Assembly: GCF_000482865.1 (NCBI RefSeq)
Contig: NZ_AXWW01000060.1
Location: 1-44,528 of the forward strand
Source of the DNA: Actinokineospora inagensis DSM 44258
Lineage (GTDB): Bacteria > Actinomycetota > Actinomycetes > Mycobacteriales > Pseudonocardiaceae
Reading direction: 5' to 3'
DNA: 44,528 nt
Shown: positions 23,817 to 34,503 of the stretch, piece after piece
Layout: every line of letters begins with the position of its first letter
Numbering within the stretch: position 1 is the stretch's first letter
Translations under genes and position numbers: made by a program
The notes under the pieces: model-generated
The model's input: only the letters and a program-made list of their open reading frames with translations
What the model was told of the DNA's origin: nothing
Databases searched by the model: none

Positions 23817-25477
23817 GGGTAGACCTCCTCGGCCACGGACAGCGGCAACGGCGCGGGCTGCGTGACCGGGCGGACGTCCGCGGGGGGCAGCGGCAGCGGG
23901 CTCTCCCCGTACTCGACGTCCTGGACCAGCGGCAACGTCAGCCGGAAGCAGGCACCCTCCCCCGGTTCGCCCCAGGCGTCCAGGCCGCCGCCGTGCAGGC
24001 GGGCGTCCTCCAGGCTGATGGCCAGGCCGAGGCCGGTGCCGCCGGTGTGCCGGTTGCGCGACGGGTCGGCCCGCCAGAACCGGTTGAACACCAGGTCGGC
24101 CTCGCCGGTGCGCAGGCCGACGCCGTGGTCGCGGACGGTCACCGCGACGGCGTGCTCGTCCGGCACCATCCGCAGCTCGACCGGCCTGCCCTCGCCGTGG
24201 TCGATGGCGTTGGCCAGCAGGTTGCGCAGGATCCGCTCGACCCGGCGGGACTCGACCTCGGCGGTCACGTCGTGGTCGGGCATGTCCAGCACGATCTCCG
24301 AGCCCGCGTTGCGCGCGATCACCCGGACCGACTCGACCGCCCGCCGGGCGATGCCGCGCAGGTCGGTGTACTCGGCGACCAGCTCCTCCACCCCCGCGTC
24401 CAGCCGGGAGATCTCCAGCAGGTCGCCGAGCAGCGACTCGAACCGGTCCAGCTCGTCGACCAGCAGCTCGGTGGAGCGGGCCAGGCCCGCCGGGAACTGG
24501 GCGCGCGAGGCGTGCAGCACGTCGGCGGCCATCCGGACGGTGGTCAGCGGGGTGCGCAGCTCGTGCGAGACGTCGGAGGTGAACCGGCGCTGCAACTGGC
24601 CGAAGTCCTCCAGTTGGCGGATCTGCCGCTCGATGCTGGCCGCCATCGCGTTGTACGACTCGGCCAGCCGCGCGACGTCGTCCTCACCCGCGACGACCAC
24701 GCGCTCACCCAGCTCACCGCTGGCGAACCGCTCGGCGGCGCGGGCGGCGCGGCGCACCGGTAGCACTACCTGACGCGTGACGAGGTTGGTGATACCGGCC
24801 AAGAGGAACAAGAGGACCAAACCACCGACGACCAAGGTGCTCTGAACGACGCCGATGGTGCGCTGCTCGGCCGCGAGGGGATAGAGCATGTACAACTGCG
24901 CGGGGCTCGTAGTGGCCACCGGGACGCCGACGATCAGGTACGTGACGCGCTCACCGTTGCGGTCCACCGTGTAGATCTGCGAGACCGTGCGGTTGGGCGA
25001 GCTGAGCACGAAGTTGCGTAAGGACTGCGGGACGCTGTCGTACGGCCCCGCCGACTTGACGTCACCCGGCGACGAGTACGTGGTGTCGTTGACCAGCACC
25101 GGCTCGAACGCGCCCGCCGACCCCGCGCCGGACTGGTCCGGCGACGAGCTGGTCAGCTTGTTGATCGCGCTGTTGAGCCGGTCCTCGATCGGGTCGGACG
25201 GGCTGATCCCGGCCAGCTCCCGCTCGACGATCTGCACCGCGGTCCTGGTCTGCGCGATCGCGGCGTCCTCCTTGGTGCCCAGCAACCGCTCGGTGATCTG
25301 GTTCTGCAGCACCATGCCCAGCACGAAGATCACCGCCGAGCCGAGGGCCAGCGTGCTGACCACCACCCGCAACTGCAGCGAGCGCCGCCACAGGTCACCG
25401 AACGCGGCGGACCGGCTCCTGCCCGTGGCGACGAGACCGCGGACCGCGCCGACGACCCGCCGCCACAGGAGGATCAC
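23813..25477 (-). CDS. mtrB: Sensor histidine kinase MtrB
   Basis: 554 residues. Two membrane segments (about 37-57, VVVSTLALGSAVIFVLGMV; about 210-232, STLVVGGLVLLFLLAGI) flank a 150-residue extracytoplasmic domain. HAMP region follows, then HisKA with VSHELRTPLTTVRMAADVL (phospho-His), and HATPase with the N box NLLANAIDHGEG, G1 RDHGVGLR, and GTGLGLAISLEDARLHGG. Known: partner of MtrA in control of cell-wall and replication-linked genes. It starts 13 bp after the mtrA stop and overlaps lpqB by 4 bp, so mtrA-mtrB-lpqB form one operon. Confidence 0.97.
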   Translation of the reverse strand: MILLWRRVVGAVRGLVATGRSRSAAFGDLWRRSLQLRVVVSTLALGSAVIFVLGMVLQNQITERLLGTKEDAAIAQTRTAVQIVERELAGISPSDPIEDRLNSAINKLTSSSPDQSGAGSAGAFEPVLVNDTTYSSPGDVKSAGPYDSVPQSLRNFVLSSPNRTVSQIYTVDRNGERVTYLIVGVPVATTSPAQLYMLYPLAAEQRTIGVVQSTLVVGGLVLLFLLAGITNLVTRQVVLPVRRAARAAERFASGELGERVVVAGEDDVARLAESYNAMAASIERQIRQLEDFGQLQRRFTSDVSHELRTPLTTVRMAADVLHASRAQFPAGLARSTELLVDELDRFESLLGDLLEISRLDAGVEELVAEYTDLRGIARRAVESVRVIARNAGSEIVLDMPDHDVTAEVESRRVERILRNLLANAIDHGEGRPVELRMVPDEHAVAVTVRDHGVGLRTGEADLVFNRFWRADPSRNRHTGGTGLGLAISLEDARLHGGGLDAWGEPGEGACFRLTLPLVQDVEYGESPLPLPPADVRPVTQPAPLPLSVAEEVYP

Positions 25478-25490
25478 CGCAGAGCCCGGA

Positions 25491-26168
25491 TCACGGAGGG
25501 CCCGCCTTGTACCCGACGCCGCGCACGGTCAGCACGACCTCGGGGTGCTCGGGGTCGCGCTCCACCTTCGAGCGCAGCCGCTGGACGTGCACGTTGACCA
25601 GCCGGGTGTCCGCGGCGTGCCGGTAGCCCCAGACCTGTTCCAGCAGGACCTCGCGGGTGAACACCTGGCGCGGCTTGCGGGCCAGCGCCACCAGCAGGTC
25701 GAACTCCAGCGGGGTGAGCTGGATCGACTTGCCCTCGCGGACCACCTCGTGCCCCGGCACGTCGATGGACAGGTCGCCGATGGTCAGCATCTCGGCGGGC
25801 TCGGACTCGGTGCGCCGCAGCCGGGCGCGCACCCTGGCCACCAACTCCTTCGGCTTGAACGGCTTGACGACGTAGTCGTCCGCGCCGGACTCCAGGCCGA
25901 GCACGATGTCCACGGTGTCGCTCTTGGCCGTCAACATCACGATCGGCACCCCGGACTCGCCGCGGATCGCCTTGCACACGTCGATGCCGTTCATCCCGGG
26001 CAGCATCAGGTCCAGCAGCACGAGGTCGGGTTTCAACTCGCGCAGCGCGGGCAGCGCCCGGGAGCCGTCGGCCACCACGGCCGTGTCGAATCCCTCGCCG
26101 CGCAGCACGATCGTGAGCATCTCGGCGAGGGCCGGGTCGTCGTCAACCACCAGCACTCGTGCCTTCAT
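25491..26168 (-). CDS. mtrA: Response regulator MtrA
   Basis: 225 residues, OmpR/PhoB family. Receiver domain with the acid pocket VVDDD near residue 7, phospho-acceptor Asp53 in LVLLDLMLPGMNG, and Lys in VVKPFKPKEL. A winged-helix DNA-binding domain follows, with QLTPLEFDLLVALARKPRQV and RLVNVHVQRLRSKVE, and the end RGVGYKAGPP. The ATG at 26168 gives the family N-terminus MKARVLVVDDD; no Shine-Dalgarno is seen. It is the first gene of the mtrA-mtrB-lpqB operon. In relatives, tmk lies next to mtrA; here a VOC gene and a NACHT gene lie between. Confidence 0.97.
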   Translation of the reverse strand: MKARVLVVDDDPALAEMLTIVLRGEGFDTAVVADGSRALPALRELKPDLVLLDLMLPGMNGIDVCKAIRGESGVPIVMLTAKSDTVDIVLGLESGADDYVVKPFKPKELVARVRARLRRTESEPAEMLTIGDLSIDVPGHEVVREGKSIQLTPLEFDLLVALARKPRQVFTREVLLEQVWGYRHAADTRLVNVHVQRLRSKVERDPEHPEVVLTVRGVGYKAGPP

Positions 26169-26272
26169 GCCGCACATCGTCGCACTGTTCGCGCCAGGTC
26201 GGCGCAGCACCCGCCGGGTCGCCGCGTCGAGTAAGGTTGAAACTTGAACAGGCAGCTACCGCAGGAGCACCC

Positions 26273-26752
26273 ATGGGCATCCGCAGGCTCAACCACGCCG
26301 TCCTCTACGTCCGCGACGTCGACCGCAGCGTGGCCTTCTACGGCAAGGTCCTCGGCTTCCGCCCGGTCACCCAGTTCCCCGGCGCCGCCTTCCTGCGCGC
26401 CCCCGACTCGGACAACGACCACGACCTCGGCCTCTTCCAGGTCGGCACCGACGCCCCCGGCCAGATCAACGGCGGCGTCGGCCTCTACCACCTGGCGTGG
26501 TCCGTCCACACGCTCACCGAGCTCGCGGAGTACAAGCGGGTGCTGATCGAAGCCGGTTCCCTGGTCGGCTCGTCCGACCACGGCGTGTCGAAGTCGCTGT
26601 ACGCGAAGGACCCGGACGGAGTCGAGTTCGAGGTCTCCTGGTTCGTCCCACGGGACAAGGTCACCCCGGAGATGGAACAGTCCGGCCCACCCCGCCCCCT
26701 CGACATCGACGCCGAAATCCACCACTGGGGCAACCTCGTCGGCGCCCTCTAA
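26273..26752 (+). CDS. VOC-superfamily (glyoxalase/extradiol dioxygenase-like) protein
   Basis: 159 residues. Two beta-alpha-beta-beta-beta halves of the vicinal-oxygen-chelate fold: the opening RRLNHAVLYVRDVDRSVAFY with metal-candidate His, the YHLAWSVHTLTEL segment with the second His, and GVEFEVSWF with the Glu. The three metal-ligand candidates are all kept, so catalysis is plausible, but the reaction cannot be told. CAGGAG lies 5 nt before ATG 26273, and TAAGGT near 26232 could be the -10. It is convergent with the NACHT gene, sharing four bases of stop codon (CTAA). Confidence 0.92.
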   Translation: MGIRRLNHAVLYVRDVDRSVAFYGKVLGFRPVTQFPGAAFLRAPDSDNDHDLGLFQVGTDAPGQINGGVGLYHLAWSVHTLTELAEYKRVLIEAGSLVGSSDHGVSKSLYAKDPDGVEFEVSWFVPRDKVTPEMEQSGPPRPLDIDAEIHHWGNLVGAL

Positions 26753-29607
26753 CGCCGCCGCTTGGCCAACATCCGGATCGCGATGTCAACACCCTCCACA
26801 CCGAACGGGTTCAACTCTTGGACGATGTCGGCGACTCCGTGTCGGGTCAGGGTGGCGTCGTCGATCATGCCCGGGTACGTCCGGTCCACGACCAGCAGGA
26901 CGACCGGGTCGATGTTGTCGGACAGGGTCAACAGCCACTCCACGAACTCCTGGGTGGATCGCCAGCCCCAACCACCCACCCGATTGATCAAGACGAGTTC
27001 CGCGAGGCGAACAAGGTCGGAATCGCGGGGGCCCAATTCGACGTGCGGCAGCGGCAACTCGGCTCGCTTGGTGCCGACCAACAGGCTCAAGAGCAGACCG
27101 TGCAGGAAGACGCGGTCGCCGGGGCCAGACTGGAAGTGCCGGTGTTCGGTCGCGGCCATCCCGACCCGGAACCGCCGATCCGCCTCCGGGGCGTCGCGAA
27201 GCAGGCCGAGCGCGACGTCGAGGTCACCGGAGAACGAGTTCCCGGGCACCACCACCCAGTTGGTTCGCCTCAAGCTGGTCACCATCGCGAGAACGCCCAA
27301 CAGGTCCAGCCCGGCTTCCCATAGGCGCACCGTCGCGTTCCACCCATCCGCGGACTGGTCCTGGCGAACCAGGCCAGTGAGGTCGAGCCCGCCCGTGATG
27401 TACACGCGCAGCAGCACGAGATTCGCGGAGTAGGCAGCCAACCGTGCGACCAAGTCGGTGGAGTTGACCTGGTAGAGCTGGTAGCGGCTGGAGGAAGTCC
27501 GGTTTCGGTGATCGCGCAGGAGTTGGTCGAGCGTGCGGACTACGTTCCCGCGCTCCGGCTCGCCCAGCTCGCCGATCCGGTCGACGATGAAGTCGATCGT
27601 GGGGCGTTGGATGGTCAGCGGCTGGTGGGACAACAGGGCGTAGAGGAGTTCGTCGTCGGGTTCGTGCTCGTGGCGCCTGCCATAGGCGCTCTCAGCGACA
27701 TCCCGCAGAACTTCCACGACCCTGTCGGCGACCAGGTACTCACCGAACGTGGCGTGCAAGAACTCATACCCGCGCACGACGCTGTCGCCCACCCTCGCCT
27801 CGGGCGCGTGGATGAAGAAGAACTTGGTGAGCACGCGGTCACCCGAGAACTCCCGGTCGCCGAGCGCGATGAGGTCGGCACTGAGGTCTGCCTCGGCGAT
27901 GAACTGCTTCCCGCGGTTGAGCATGCCCAGCGCGGCGACCGACAGCCGCCGCAGCAGGCGTTGGATCGCCGCGGGCGGGTCGTCCTCCCGCATCCCCTTC
28001 TCGACGACCTCTCGGCGGGCGAACCCGGTGAGCAGCCGGTCATACAGGTCCGCCAATGACATGGACGCGTCGGGGAGCACCGCGCCCGGCTCGGCGCAGT
28101 AGACCGCGAGCATCATCAACAACAACGGCTGTCGAGCGAACTGGGGTAAGGACAACGCGGTGTCCAACGGAAGCGGCTGGCTCCCGACCTGGGTGTTGGC
28201 GGCGTTCCAGACCTTGATCCAGCCCTCGATCTGGTCATCGTCGAACTCCTCGATCTTCACCACGGGCGTGCCGTGTGGGACCAGGACCCGGTCCGCCACC
28301 AACGTCCGCGAGGTGACCACGACGGCCACCGGGTACCCCATGGCTGCTTCCGTGCGCTGGAACTGCTCGACGTCGCGCAGGTAGCCGGTGCGGTCGGCCG
28401 CCGTCGCCTGCAGGAGCTCGTCGAGTCCGTCGAGCAGGACAACCCGGACGGTCACGGCACCGTCGTCGAGGGAGGGCCAATCGACCCGCCTGTTGGTTGC
28501 CTGTTCCAAGGCTTGCTCGACTTGACCCAACACCGTCGTACCCGCGTTCACGTGTCTCAACTGGACGCGGACGACGGTGTAATTCACCGATGGCAGCACC
28601 GCAGCGAGAACGGTCATCAGCAGGCTCTTGCCCGCTCCGGGGTGACCGAGCAGCAGCAGCGGACGAGTCAGTGCCAACGGTGTGCAGAAGTGGCGCGCGA
28701 GCATGGCGGTGAGGTCGTTGTGGACGGGCACCTCATCCCACCAGCTCTCCTCACCGATGCGGGTGTTCCAGTCGAAGACAGTGAGTCGGTATCGAGGGGT
28801 CTGGAAGATCTCCGCGGTGGTCGGGAACACCGGGACCGCCGTGCCGGTGTTCACCACGGGTTTGCCCAGCTCGCTCTGGTTGGCCTGGTCCACCAGGGCA
28901 CGGTGATCCCGCAGGTCCACGGCCTGCCCCTCGGCCAAGAGCGCGGTCAGGTGCGCGAGCGCGTGCTGGGTGTGTGCCCGGTCGACCCGGTCCGACCAGA
29001 CCCCGAACTCCGGGATCGTCGCGGCCAAGTCGATGAAGCTCGAGAGGTACCGCCGGATGAAGTCCTGGCGGATCCCCACCCTGATCGCGTCCCGGTCCCC
29101 GGCGAACTTGAGCAGGCCCAACACCTTGGGCAGCAACCGATCAGCCCACGCGACCAGGTGGTCCTGGTTCATCTCGAACGAGGTGTGGATCGACGGCGTC
29201 GGGATCTCGACCTGGTAGAGAGCGTGCACCAGCGAATCGTCTTCGGGACGGCGCACGTCGGCGATGGCGATCCGGTCGGCGTGGGAGAACTCGGTGCCGA
29301 GGTGGTGTTCGGCGGCCTCGAAGTAGGCGGCCAACACGATCGTGGAGTGGGCGGCGACCGCCAAGTCCTGCCTGTGCAGGCCGTGGGTGCCCGCCAACCG
29401 GTCGCTGAAGGAGTCGAGGGCACCGCTGAGCAGGGCCACCGCCTCGGACTTCTGGTCGACCATCTGCCAAACGGCGTCCAAGCCAACGGGTCCGGCCGCG
29501 AGGATCGCGCCGCCGAGGAGTGTGTTCAGCCGGTCGAGCCAGGGGCGGTCGTGGTGGCCGAGGATCTTGAGGGCGCCCCGGAAGGTGATCGGCGGGTCCC
29601 GTCGCAC
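26749..29607 (-). CDS. NACHT-domain NTPase with helical N-terminal domain (STAND-type)
   Basis: 952 residues, cytosolic. N-terminal helical region (about 1-250), opening FRGALKILGHHDRPWLDRLN, resembles the helical domains (NNH class) reported on actinobacterial NACHT proteins; that assignment is tentative. NACHT core: Walker A GHPGAGKS (321-328), Walker B VVLLDGLDE (389-397), sensor VVVTSRT (429-435), helical region ARQPLLLMMLAVY (491-503), and NACHT-associated FLHATFGEYLVA (616-627). The C-terminal 300 residues are leucine-rich and helical, without an obvious effector or known repeats. Several bacterial NACHT proteins are anti-phage sensors; others are regulators. Starts at GTG 29607, which is preceded by TACCGT 6 nt upstream (leaderless). 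It is inserted between mtrA and tmk. Codon use is like its neighbours. Confidence 0.88.
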   Translation of the reverse strand: MRRDPPITFRGALKILGHHDRPWLDRLNTLLGGAILAAGPVGLDAVWQMVDQKSEAVALLSGALDSFSDRLAGTHGLHRQDLAVAAHSTIVLAAYFEAAEHHLGTEFSHADRIAIADVRRPEDDSLVHALYQVEIPTPSIHTSFEMNQDHLVAWADRLLPKVLGLLKFAGDRDAIRVGIRQDFIRRYLSSFIDLAATIPEFGVWSDRVDRAHTQHALAHLTALLAEGQAVDLRDHRALVDQANQSELGKPVVNTGTAVPVFPTTAEIFQTPRYRLTVFDWNTRIGEESWWDEVPVHNDLTAMLARHFCTPLALTRPLLLLGHPGAGKSLLMTVLAAVLPSVNYTVVRVQLRHVNAGTTVLGQVEQALEQATNRRVDWPSLDDGAVTVRVVLLDGLDELLQATAADRTGYLRDVEQFQRTEAAMGYPVAVVVTSRTLVADRVLVPHGTPVVKIEEFDDDQIEGWIKVWNAANTQVGSQPLPLDTALSLPQFARQPLLLMMLAVYCAEPGAVLPDASMSLADLYDRLLTGFARREVVEKGMREDDPPAAIQRLLRRLSVAALGMLNRGKQFIAEADLSADLIALGDREFSGDRVLTKFFFIHAPEARVGDSVVRGYEFLHATFGEYLVADRVVEVLRDVAESAYGRRHEHEPDDELLYALLSHQPLTIQRPTIDFIVDRIGELGEPERGNVVRTLDQLLRDHRNRTSSSRYQLYQVNSTDLVARLAAYSANLVLLRVYITGGLDLTGLVRQDQSADGWNATVRLWEAGLDLLGVLAMVTSLRRTNWVVVPGNSFSGDLDVALGLLRDAPEADRRFRVGMAATEHRHFQSGPGDRVFLHGLLLSLLVGTKRAELPLPHVELGPRDSDLVRLAELVLINRVGGWGWRSTQEFVEWLLTLSDNIDPVVLLVVDRTYPGMIDDATLTRHGVADIVQELNPFGVEGVDIAIRMLAKRRR

Positions 29608-29613
29608 GTGATC

Positions 29614-29619
29614 ACGGTA
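29614..29619 (-). promoter_or_regulatory. Leaderless -10 box of the NACHT gene
   Basis: TACCGT on the minus strand with six nucleotides to the GTG at 29607. It lies just beyond the tmk stop codon, so the NACHT gene may have its own start as well as read-through from tmk. Confidence 0.5.
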
Positions 29620-29626
29620 GCTGGGA

Positions 29627-30265
29627 TCAGGTGAGGAGGGTCTTGGCTAGCGAGAAAACGTCGAGGGCGGTGCTGCCGTCGATGGTGTGCCAAGGGGACA
29701 GCCAGGAGGTGGCGGCGAGGTCGTCGTAGAGCTTGGCGACGCGGGTTTGGAGGGCGTGGTCGGATTCCCACTTGTCGCGGGCGCGGGCGTCGACTGATTC
29801 GCGGTGGGTGGAGCGTTGGGCGGCCAGTTCGGGGGTGACGCGCAGGAGGAGTTGGGCGTGCGGGGTTGGGAGGGCGAAGCGGTCGATCTCCACGGCCTTG
29901 ACCCAGGAGACGAACTCACCAGTAGCCGACTCGTGCAGGCGGGCGGCGCCGTAGGCGGCGTTGGAGGCGACGTAGCGGTCCAGCAGGAGGACGTCGTAAG
30001 AGGCCAGGTCGGACTGGAGATCGTCGAGAGCTCCCTGGCGGTCCAGGGCGTACAACACGGCCATGCCGTAGGCGGAGTCACCGAGGCCGCCCAGGCGACC
30101 GTGGAGGCCGTCTTGCACCAAGTCCGCCGTGACGGACACGCCGTACCGGGGGAAGGCGCGTGTGCCCACTGTTGCGCCGTGCGAGGTAAGAGCGGCGGTG
30201 AGCTTTTCGGCCAGGGTGCGCTTGCCCGCACCGTCGAGGCCCTCGATGACGATCAGGCGTCCCAC
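29627..30265 (-). CDS. tmk: dTMP kinase
   Basis: 212 residues. Phosphorylates dTMP to dTDP. P-loop EGLDGAGKRT (the Arg in place of Ser is also seen in mycobacterial Tmk), FPRYG dTMP-binding motif, LLLDRYVASNAAYGAARLHE, and the lid region RESVDARARDKWESD. GTG 30265 begins GRLIVIEGLDGAG; TAGGGT lies 8 nt upstream, suggesting a leaderless message. Adjacent to mtrA in mycobacteria; here separated by the NACHT and VOC genes. Confidence 0.95.
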   Translation of the reverse strand: MGRLIVIEGLDGAGKRTLAEKLTAALTSHGATVGTRAFPRYGVSVTADLVQDGLHGRLGGLGDSAYGMAVLYALDRQGALDDLQSDLASYDVLLLDRYVASNAAYGAARLHESATGEFVSWVKAVEIDRFALPTPHAQLLLRVTPELAAQRSTHRESVDARARDKWESDHALQTRVAKLYDDLAATSWLSPWHTIDGSTALDVFSLAKTLLT

Positions 30266-30273
30266 GGCGGTGA

Positions 30274-30279
30274 ACCCTA
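30274..30279 (-). promoter_or_regulatory. Leaderless -10 box of tmk
   Basis: TAGGGT on the minus strand, eight nucleotides before the GTG at 30265. Confidence 0.45.
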
Positions 30280-30293
30280 CGCGAGTTCGACAG

Positions 30294-30341
30294 CCGTGGA
30301 CGGCGCCGCCCGGCTCCCCTCCGGGTCGGCGCCGTCCACGG
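30294..30341. terminator. Perfect 15-bp inverted repeat between tmk and ahcY
   Basis: CCGTGGACGGCGCCG (30294-30308) and its complement (30327-30341) enclose a loop that itself pairs CCCGG/CCGGG. There is no U-run. It lies 28 bp upstream of the tmk start and could be a second terminator for ahcY or a site for a regulator. Confidence 0.55.
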
Positions 30342-30457
30342 TGCCATCCACCCCCCGGGGCGGCTCCTTGGCCCTGGCATGCCCCCTGCGCAAGCCAGAA
30401 CTACTCAAGATCGCTCGACCGGGTTGGTTTGTTACACCTTCCGGTGACAAAAGACGC

Positions 30458-30490
30458 GAGCCCCGGGACACAGGTTGCGTCCCGGGGCTC
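30458..30490 (-). terminator. Intrinsic terminator of ahcY
   Basis: A 12-bp stem (GAGCCCCGGGAC, 30458-30469, with its complement at 30479-30490) and a 9-nt loop. On the minus strand it is followed by GCGTCTTTTGTC, giving a short U-run. It is 18 bp beyond the ahcY stop. Confidence 0.88.
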
Positions 30491-30508
30491 CGCGGCACCC
30501 GCTACCAC

Positions 30509-31999
<1,491 letters not shown>

Positions 32000-32107
32000 C
32001 GAAAACATCCTCCAGACTTCTGGTTCCCGTCGAACACTACCGTCGCGGCCGGGAACGCGGGGCGACCAAAAGGAGTGATCCGTGCCTGTGAGTGACCGGG
32101 GCGGGAC

Positions 32108-34447
32108 GTGCTGCTGACCGGCGCGGAAACCCGCGTGGTCGAACTGCGCGTGCACGGCGTCATGGGCACATCGCCCGCCAACCTGGTCGGGGCGGTGGCC
32201 GCGGTCGACGTGGCCGGGGACGGCGTCGGCCGGATCGTGCGGCCCGCCGACCGGCTGCTGCGGCCCGCGCCGGGCCCGGTGCTGCGCGCGGAGGGCCGCT
32301 CGGTGCCCCGGGTCGTCGAGGGCTACGTGTGGGGTGCGATGACCTCGGGTGGCCTGGCGAAGGCGACGTGGGCGCTGCTGTTCCCGTTCTCGCTGGTCAA
32401 CATGGCGCACTGGATGCTGCCGCCGGTCCCGCCTGGGCACCGACCGGCCCGGCTGCTCGGCGCGGTGAACCGGTCGCTGCTGCGGTTGGCGGCGTTGCTG
32501 CTGACCGGGCTGCTGGTGGCGCAGGCCGCGGTGGTGAGCCTGGACCTGGTGGCGGGCCAGTGCCTGGCGCCGGGCGGCGGGTGCCTGACCTGGGTGCCGG
32601 ACTGGCTGCGCGGTACGACGTCGTTCCGGCAGGTCGTGGGGTTGTCGCCGGTGTTCGCGGCGATCTTCGTGCTGCACCGGGTGTCCACCATCGCGTGGGA
32701 GACGCCCGCGGCGCCGAACCCGCCGGAGTCGCAGCCGAACCTGAAGGTGGAGCTGCCCGGCCGGAACCTGGTGTCCGATCCGGACACCCCCGCGCTGCGC
32801 GCGCTGCACCTCACCGCCGCGTTGGCCTTGGTGGCGTTGCTGCCGTTGGGTGGTCCGTTCACCCCACCTTCGACGGGTTTGGCGCGGGTGGTGTGGTCGG
32901 CGGCCCTGACCATCGTCGGCGCGTGCGCGCTGTGTGTGTTGTTGTTGGACGATCCCCGCGGCGCGGAGCCGTCAACCGCGGGTCGGCGGTTCCGCGCGGC
33001 GCTGGGTCCGCTGCCGCGGGTGGTCATGCTGCTGGTCGGGGTGGCCTTGGCGATCACGTCCGGGGTCATCGCGAACCCGCTGCCGGTCCACCTGGCGGGT
33101 ACCGGTCCGACCGTGGAGGCGATCGCGGCCGGGCTGATCGCGATCGTGGCGTTACTCGGGCTGCTGCTGATCCCGGCGGCGCTGATCGCCCGGCGCACCT
33201 GGGCGGGCAGGCCGCGCGACCTCCGGCCGTGGGCGGGCGGCTGGATGGCCGCCCCGGTGCTGACCATCGGGTCGCTGCTCGGCGGCGGGCTCGGCGCGGG
33301 ACTGGCCATCTCGCTGCGGAAGCTGGTCGGCTCGACCGGGATCGCGCTGCCCGCGGGCTACGAGCAGGTGACACTGCTGTGGGGCGCGGCGGCGGTGATC
33401 GGGTTGGCGGTCTCGATCCCGTTCGGCGTCGTGGCGGGCATCCGGCTGCTGCTGGTGCCCACCGGGTACGTCGAAGTCGGGCTGCTGCACAAGGACCGGT
33501 TCGCCGACGCCGCGAAAGCGCTGCGGGCCTGGCGGATGGCGGGGTGGCAGCGGCGCAACGCGCACCGGGTGCTGCTCGCGCTGGCCGGGGTGCTGGCCGC
33601 CGGGACGATCATCTCGGTGACCACCCGGATCGCCGAACTGCACCCGCCGCGGTGGATGGACCCGTTGCCCACCTTGGGAATCTTGACCTTGGGTGCCCTC
33701 GTCGTCACCTTGGTCCGAGCGGTGTACACGGCCGCGCAGGAGGCCAAGGTGGGGCGGCGGCTCGGCGTGATCGCGGATCTGGCGTCGTTCTGGCCGCGCG
33801 AGGCGCACCCGACGGTCCCGCCTTGTTACGCGCTGAAAGTGGCGCCTGAACTGGCCGCGCGGGTGGTCGAACACCTGAAGGACCCGAACACGCGCGTCGT
33901 GTTGACCGGGCACAGCCAGGGCAGTCTGCTGGTCGCGGTCACCGCGGCGCGGTTGATGGAGTCGCTCAACGAGCCGGAGCGGCAACGGATCGGCCTCGTG
34001 ACCGTCGGGTCGCAGTTGCAGTGGGCGTACCCGCGCGCGTTCCCGGCGGCCGTGCCGCACGAGTCGCTCGCCGAACTGGCCCAGCGCCTCGGCACCCGGT
34101 GGCGGTCGCTGTGCCGCGGCACGGACCCGCTCGGCGGCGCGGTCACCACGTGGAACCGGCAGATCTGCGACGGCCAGTTGCTCGGCACCGGGTTCCGGCC
34201 GGACGGCACGATCGGGCCGCTGCCCGCCGCGACGCCGTCGCCGACCGGGGCGCTGGTGCTGGGCGGCGACCACTGGTTGCCGGACCCGATGCGCGGGCCG
34301 TTCCCCGGTCGGCGCTGGATCGCGGGCGTGTTGCGGCACAGCGAGTACACCGCCGACCCGGAGTGGGACCGGGCGGTGGCGATGGCGGCGGGCCTGGACC
34401 CGGAGGAGCCGCGGTCCACGCTGCCGTGGCCGAGCCGCGTCCCCTGA
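32108..34447 (+). CDS. Polytopic membrane protein with C-terminal alpha/beta hydrolase-type GxSxG
   Basis: 779 residues from GTG 32108. The N-terminus ([19 protein letters not shown]) is a conserved opening of actinobacterial membrane proteins of this group. About eight to ten hydrophobic segments follow (for example [74 protein letters not shown]). The C-terminal ~230 residues form a soluble domain with the nucleophile elbow [14 protein letters not shown] and downstream [10 protein letters not shown] serine hydrolase role (lipid or ester) is inferred; no substrate can be named. It is divergent from ahcY and runs toward comF, which starts 57 bp after its stop. Confidence 0.85.
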   Translation: MLLTGAETRVVELRVHGVMGTSPANLVGAVAAVDVAGDGVGRIVRPADRLLRPAPGPVLRAEGRSVPRVVEGYVWGAMTSGGLAKATWALLFPFSLVNMAHWMLPPVPPGHRPARLLGAVNRSLLRLAALLLTGLLVAQAAVVSLDLVAGQCLAPGGGCLTWVPDWLRGTTSFRQVVGLSPVFAAIFVLHRVSTIAWETPAAPNPPESQPNLKVELPGRNLVSDPDTPALRALHLTAALALVALLPLGGPFTPPSTGLARVVWSAALTIVGACALCVLLLDDPRGAEPSTAGRRFRAALGPLPRVVMLLVGVALAITSGVIANPLPVHLAGTGPTVEAIAAGLIAIVALLGLLLIPAALIARRTWAGRPRDLRPWAGGWMAAPVLTIGSLLGGGLGAGLAISLRKLVGSTGIALPAGYEQVTLLWGAAAVIGLAVSIPFGVVAGIRLLLVPTGYVEVGLLHKDRFADAAKALRAWRMAGWQRRNAHRVLLALAGVLAAGTIISVTTRIAELHPPRWMDPLPTLGILTLGALVVTLVRAVYTAAQEAKVGRRLGVIADLASFWPREAHPTVPPCYALKVAPELAARVVEHLKDPNTRVVLTGHSQGSLLVAVTAARLMESLNEPERQRIGLVTVGSQLQWAYPRAFPAAVPHESLAELAQRLGTRWRSLCRGTDPLGGAVTTWNRQICDGQLLGTGFRPDGTIGPLPAATPSPTGALVLGGDHWLPDPMRGPFPGRRWIAGVLRHSEYTADPEWDRAVAMAAGLDPEEPRSTLPWPSRVP

Positions 34448-34455
34448 TCGGGGGC

Positions 34456-34464
34456 TGTGGACAA
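34456..34464 (-). other. Exact DnaA-box-like motif between the membrane hydrolase gene and comF
   Basis: TTGTCCACA on the minus strand, in the 56-bp intergenic gap. Confidence 0.4.
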
Positions 34465-34503
34465 CTTCGCGCACGCAGGCCGGAAATCGGTCAACCTGGG
34501 CGC

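Noticed and set aside
27508-28059. Long plus-strand ORFs antisense to the NACHT gene and other large genes
   Set aside because: High-GC antisense shadows: third-position GC bias fits the minus-strand frame, not these frames.
32000-32107. SAH riboswitch in front of ahcY
   Set aside because: The gap to the divergent gene is only 108 bp and the likely leader is about 30 nt, too short; no matching hairpins were seen.
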